64,000 bases of DNA from Metabacillus malikii (GTDB taxonomy: Bacteria; Bacillota; Bacilli; Bacillales; Bacillaceae), in assembly GCF_030813355.1 (NCBI RefSeq), contig NZ_JAUSUD010000007.1, positions 1 to 64,000 of the forward strand, given 5' to 3'. Position numbers and translations under genes: made by a program. Numbering within the stretch: position 1 is the first letter of the stretch; every line of letters starts with the position of its first letter. The notes beneath the pieces were generated by a model. The model made no database searches. It saw only the letters and a program-made list of their open reading frames with translations, and had not been told where the DNA came from. Shown piece after piece: positions 63,596-64,000 of the stretch.

Positions 63596-64000
63596 ATGAA
63601 AAAAATCGCGTATATAGTATTTGTTGCTGTTCTTGGTTTGGTAGGCTGTTCGCAGTCTATCAACCTTGAAGAGCATTTTTCATTAAATGGAACAGTTGAG
63701 GAGTTAGAGGCGGTCAATCAAGATGGGGAGGCTGTGAACCTCATTGATGAGTATGAGAATAAAGTTTGGCTTGCTGCATTTATTTTCACAAATTGTGATA
63801 CGGTTTGTTCGCCGATGACGTTTAATATGACTGGTCTACAAAAGGAAATGAATGAGAAAAAGGTAGATGCAGAGCTGGTTTCCTTTTCCATTGACCCTGA
63901 ATATGACACTCCAGAAGTGTTGAAGCAATTTGCCCAAAGCTTTCATGTAGATGAGGGTAATTGGAATTTTCTTACTGGCTATGACCAAGAAACGATTGAA
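63596..64000 (+). CDS. Sco-family (SCO1/SenC) lipoprotein, partial
   Basis: The first 135 codons of a gene that runs past the right end of the window. Signal peptide MKKIAYIVFVAVLGLVGC with lipobox LVGC (Cys18). The Sco copper/thiol motif CxxxC is present in FTNCDTVCSPMTFNMT, with thioredoxin-fold context (LAAFIFTNC, VSFSIDPEYDTPEVL). Sco proteins help assemble the CuA centre of cytochrome oxidase or act as membrane-bound thiol reductants. It begins 8 bp after the ABC binding-protein gene; the ribosome-binding site (GTAGGCG) is weak. Confidence 0.88.
   Translation, partial: MKKIAYIVFVAVLGLVGCSQSINLEEHFSLNGTVEELEAVNQDGEAVNLIDEYENKVWLAAFIFTNCDTVCSPMTFNMTGLQKEMNEKKVDAELVSFSIDPEYDTPEVLKQFAQSFHVDEGNWNFLTGYDQETIE

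Overview
The window is a 64-kb piece of an AT-rich chromosome from a spore-forming member of the Bacillaceae. It carries the spore-coat cluster cotO/cotZYXWV, spoVIF and yjcZ. It has Bacillus-type regulation (T-box, TPP riboswitch, a FapR box) and follows the Bacillus subtilis yjaZ-to-yjcH gene order almost gene for gene. No rRNA, tRNA, CRISPR array or transposase gene was seen. The species cannot be named from the sequence alone.

Layout. 1-2.6 kb: a 52-bp tandem repeat, a frameshifted yjaZ and yjbA (the app oligopeptide operon that B. subtilis has between them is absent). 2.6-10.5 kb: trpS under a tryptophan T-box, a DUF3899 membrane protein and the oppABCDF operon. 11-28.7 kb: stress and proteolysis genes (yjbC, spx, yjbE, mecA, cls, coiA, pepF, the Spx adaptor gene yjbH with the truncated-haemoglobin gene yjbI, cwlQ, yjbK, yjbL, the small alarmone synthetase sasB, nadK, an RluD-like synthase, prpE). 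28.9-33.7 kb: a RodA/FtsW-type SEDS protein, MgtE and a YjbQ-type antiporter. 33.7-39.3 kb: TPP riboswitch and tenI-thiO-thiS-thiG-thiF-thiD-thiE. 39.4-49.3 kb: fabI with a FapR box, the coat genes, small sporulation genes and the YjcD helicase. 49.4-53.8 kb: accessory genes (an NtdR-like LacI regulator divergent from an orphan NtdB-like phosphatase; TetR regulator, CPBP protease and a lipoprotein). 54-55.7 kb: yjcFGH. 56-60.4 kb: an LXG polymorphic-toxin locus of the type VII secretion class. 60.9-64 kb: an SsuABC-type ABC importer and the start of a Sco-family gene running off the window.

Functional links. Spx, its ClpXP adaptor YjbH and the ClpC adaptor MecA lie within 10 kb and form a regulated-proteolysis neighbourhood. 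The thi operon encodes thiazole synthesis (ThiO, ThiS, ThiG, ThiF, TenI), pyrimidine kinase (ThiD) and coupling (ThiE) behind one riboswitch; tenA is missing from its usual place. The coat genes are in the B. subtilis order and orientation.

Most novel parts. (1) The LXG locus: two small alpha-helical partner proteins, a 510-aa LXG protein with a C-terminal glycine-zipper segment, three tandem paralogous ~113-aa membrane proteins that look like immunity proteins, and a 266-aa protein of unknown function. (2) A dispersed MITE-like repeat: at least five copies, imperfect terminal inverted repeats, 7-bp AT-rich target duplications at three copies. (3) An ntdB/ntdR-like pair without ntdA or ntdC. 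(4) A 21-bp (7-codon) tandem repeat between cotO and cotZ. (5) A PepF with an export-signal-like N-terminus and a possible internal start.
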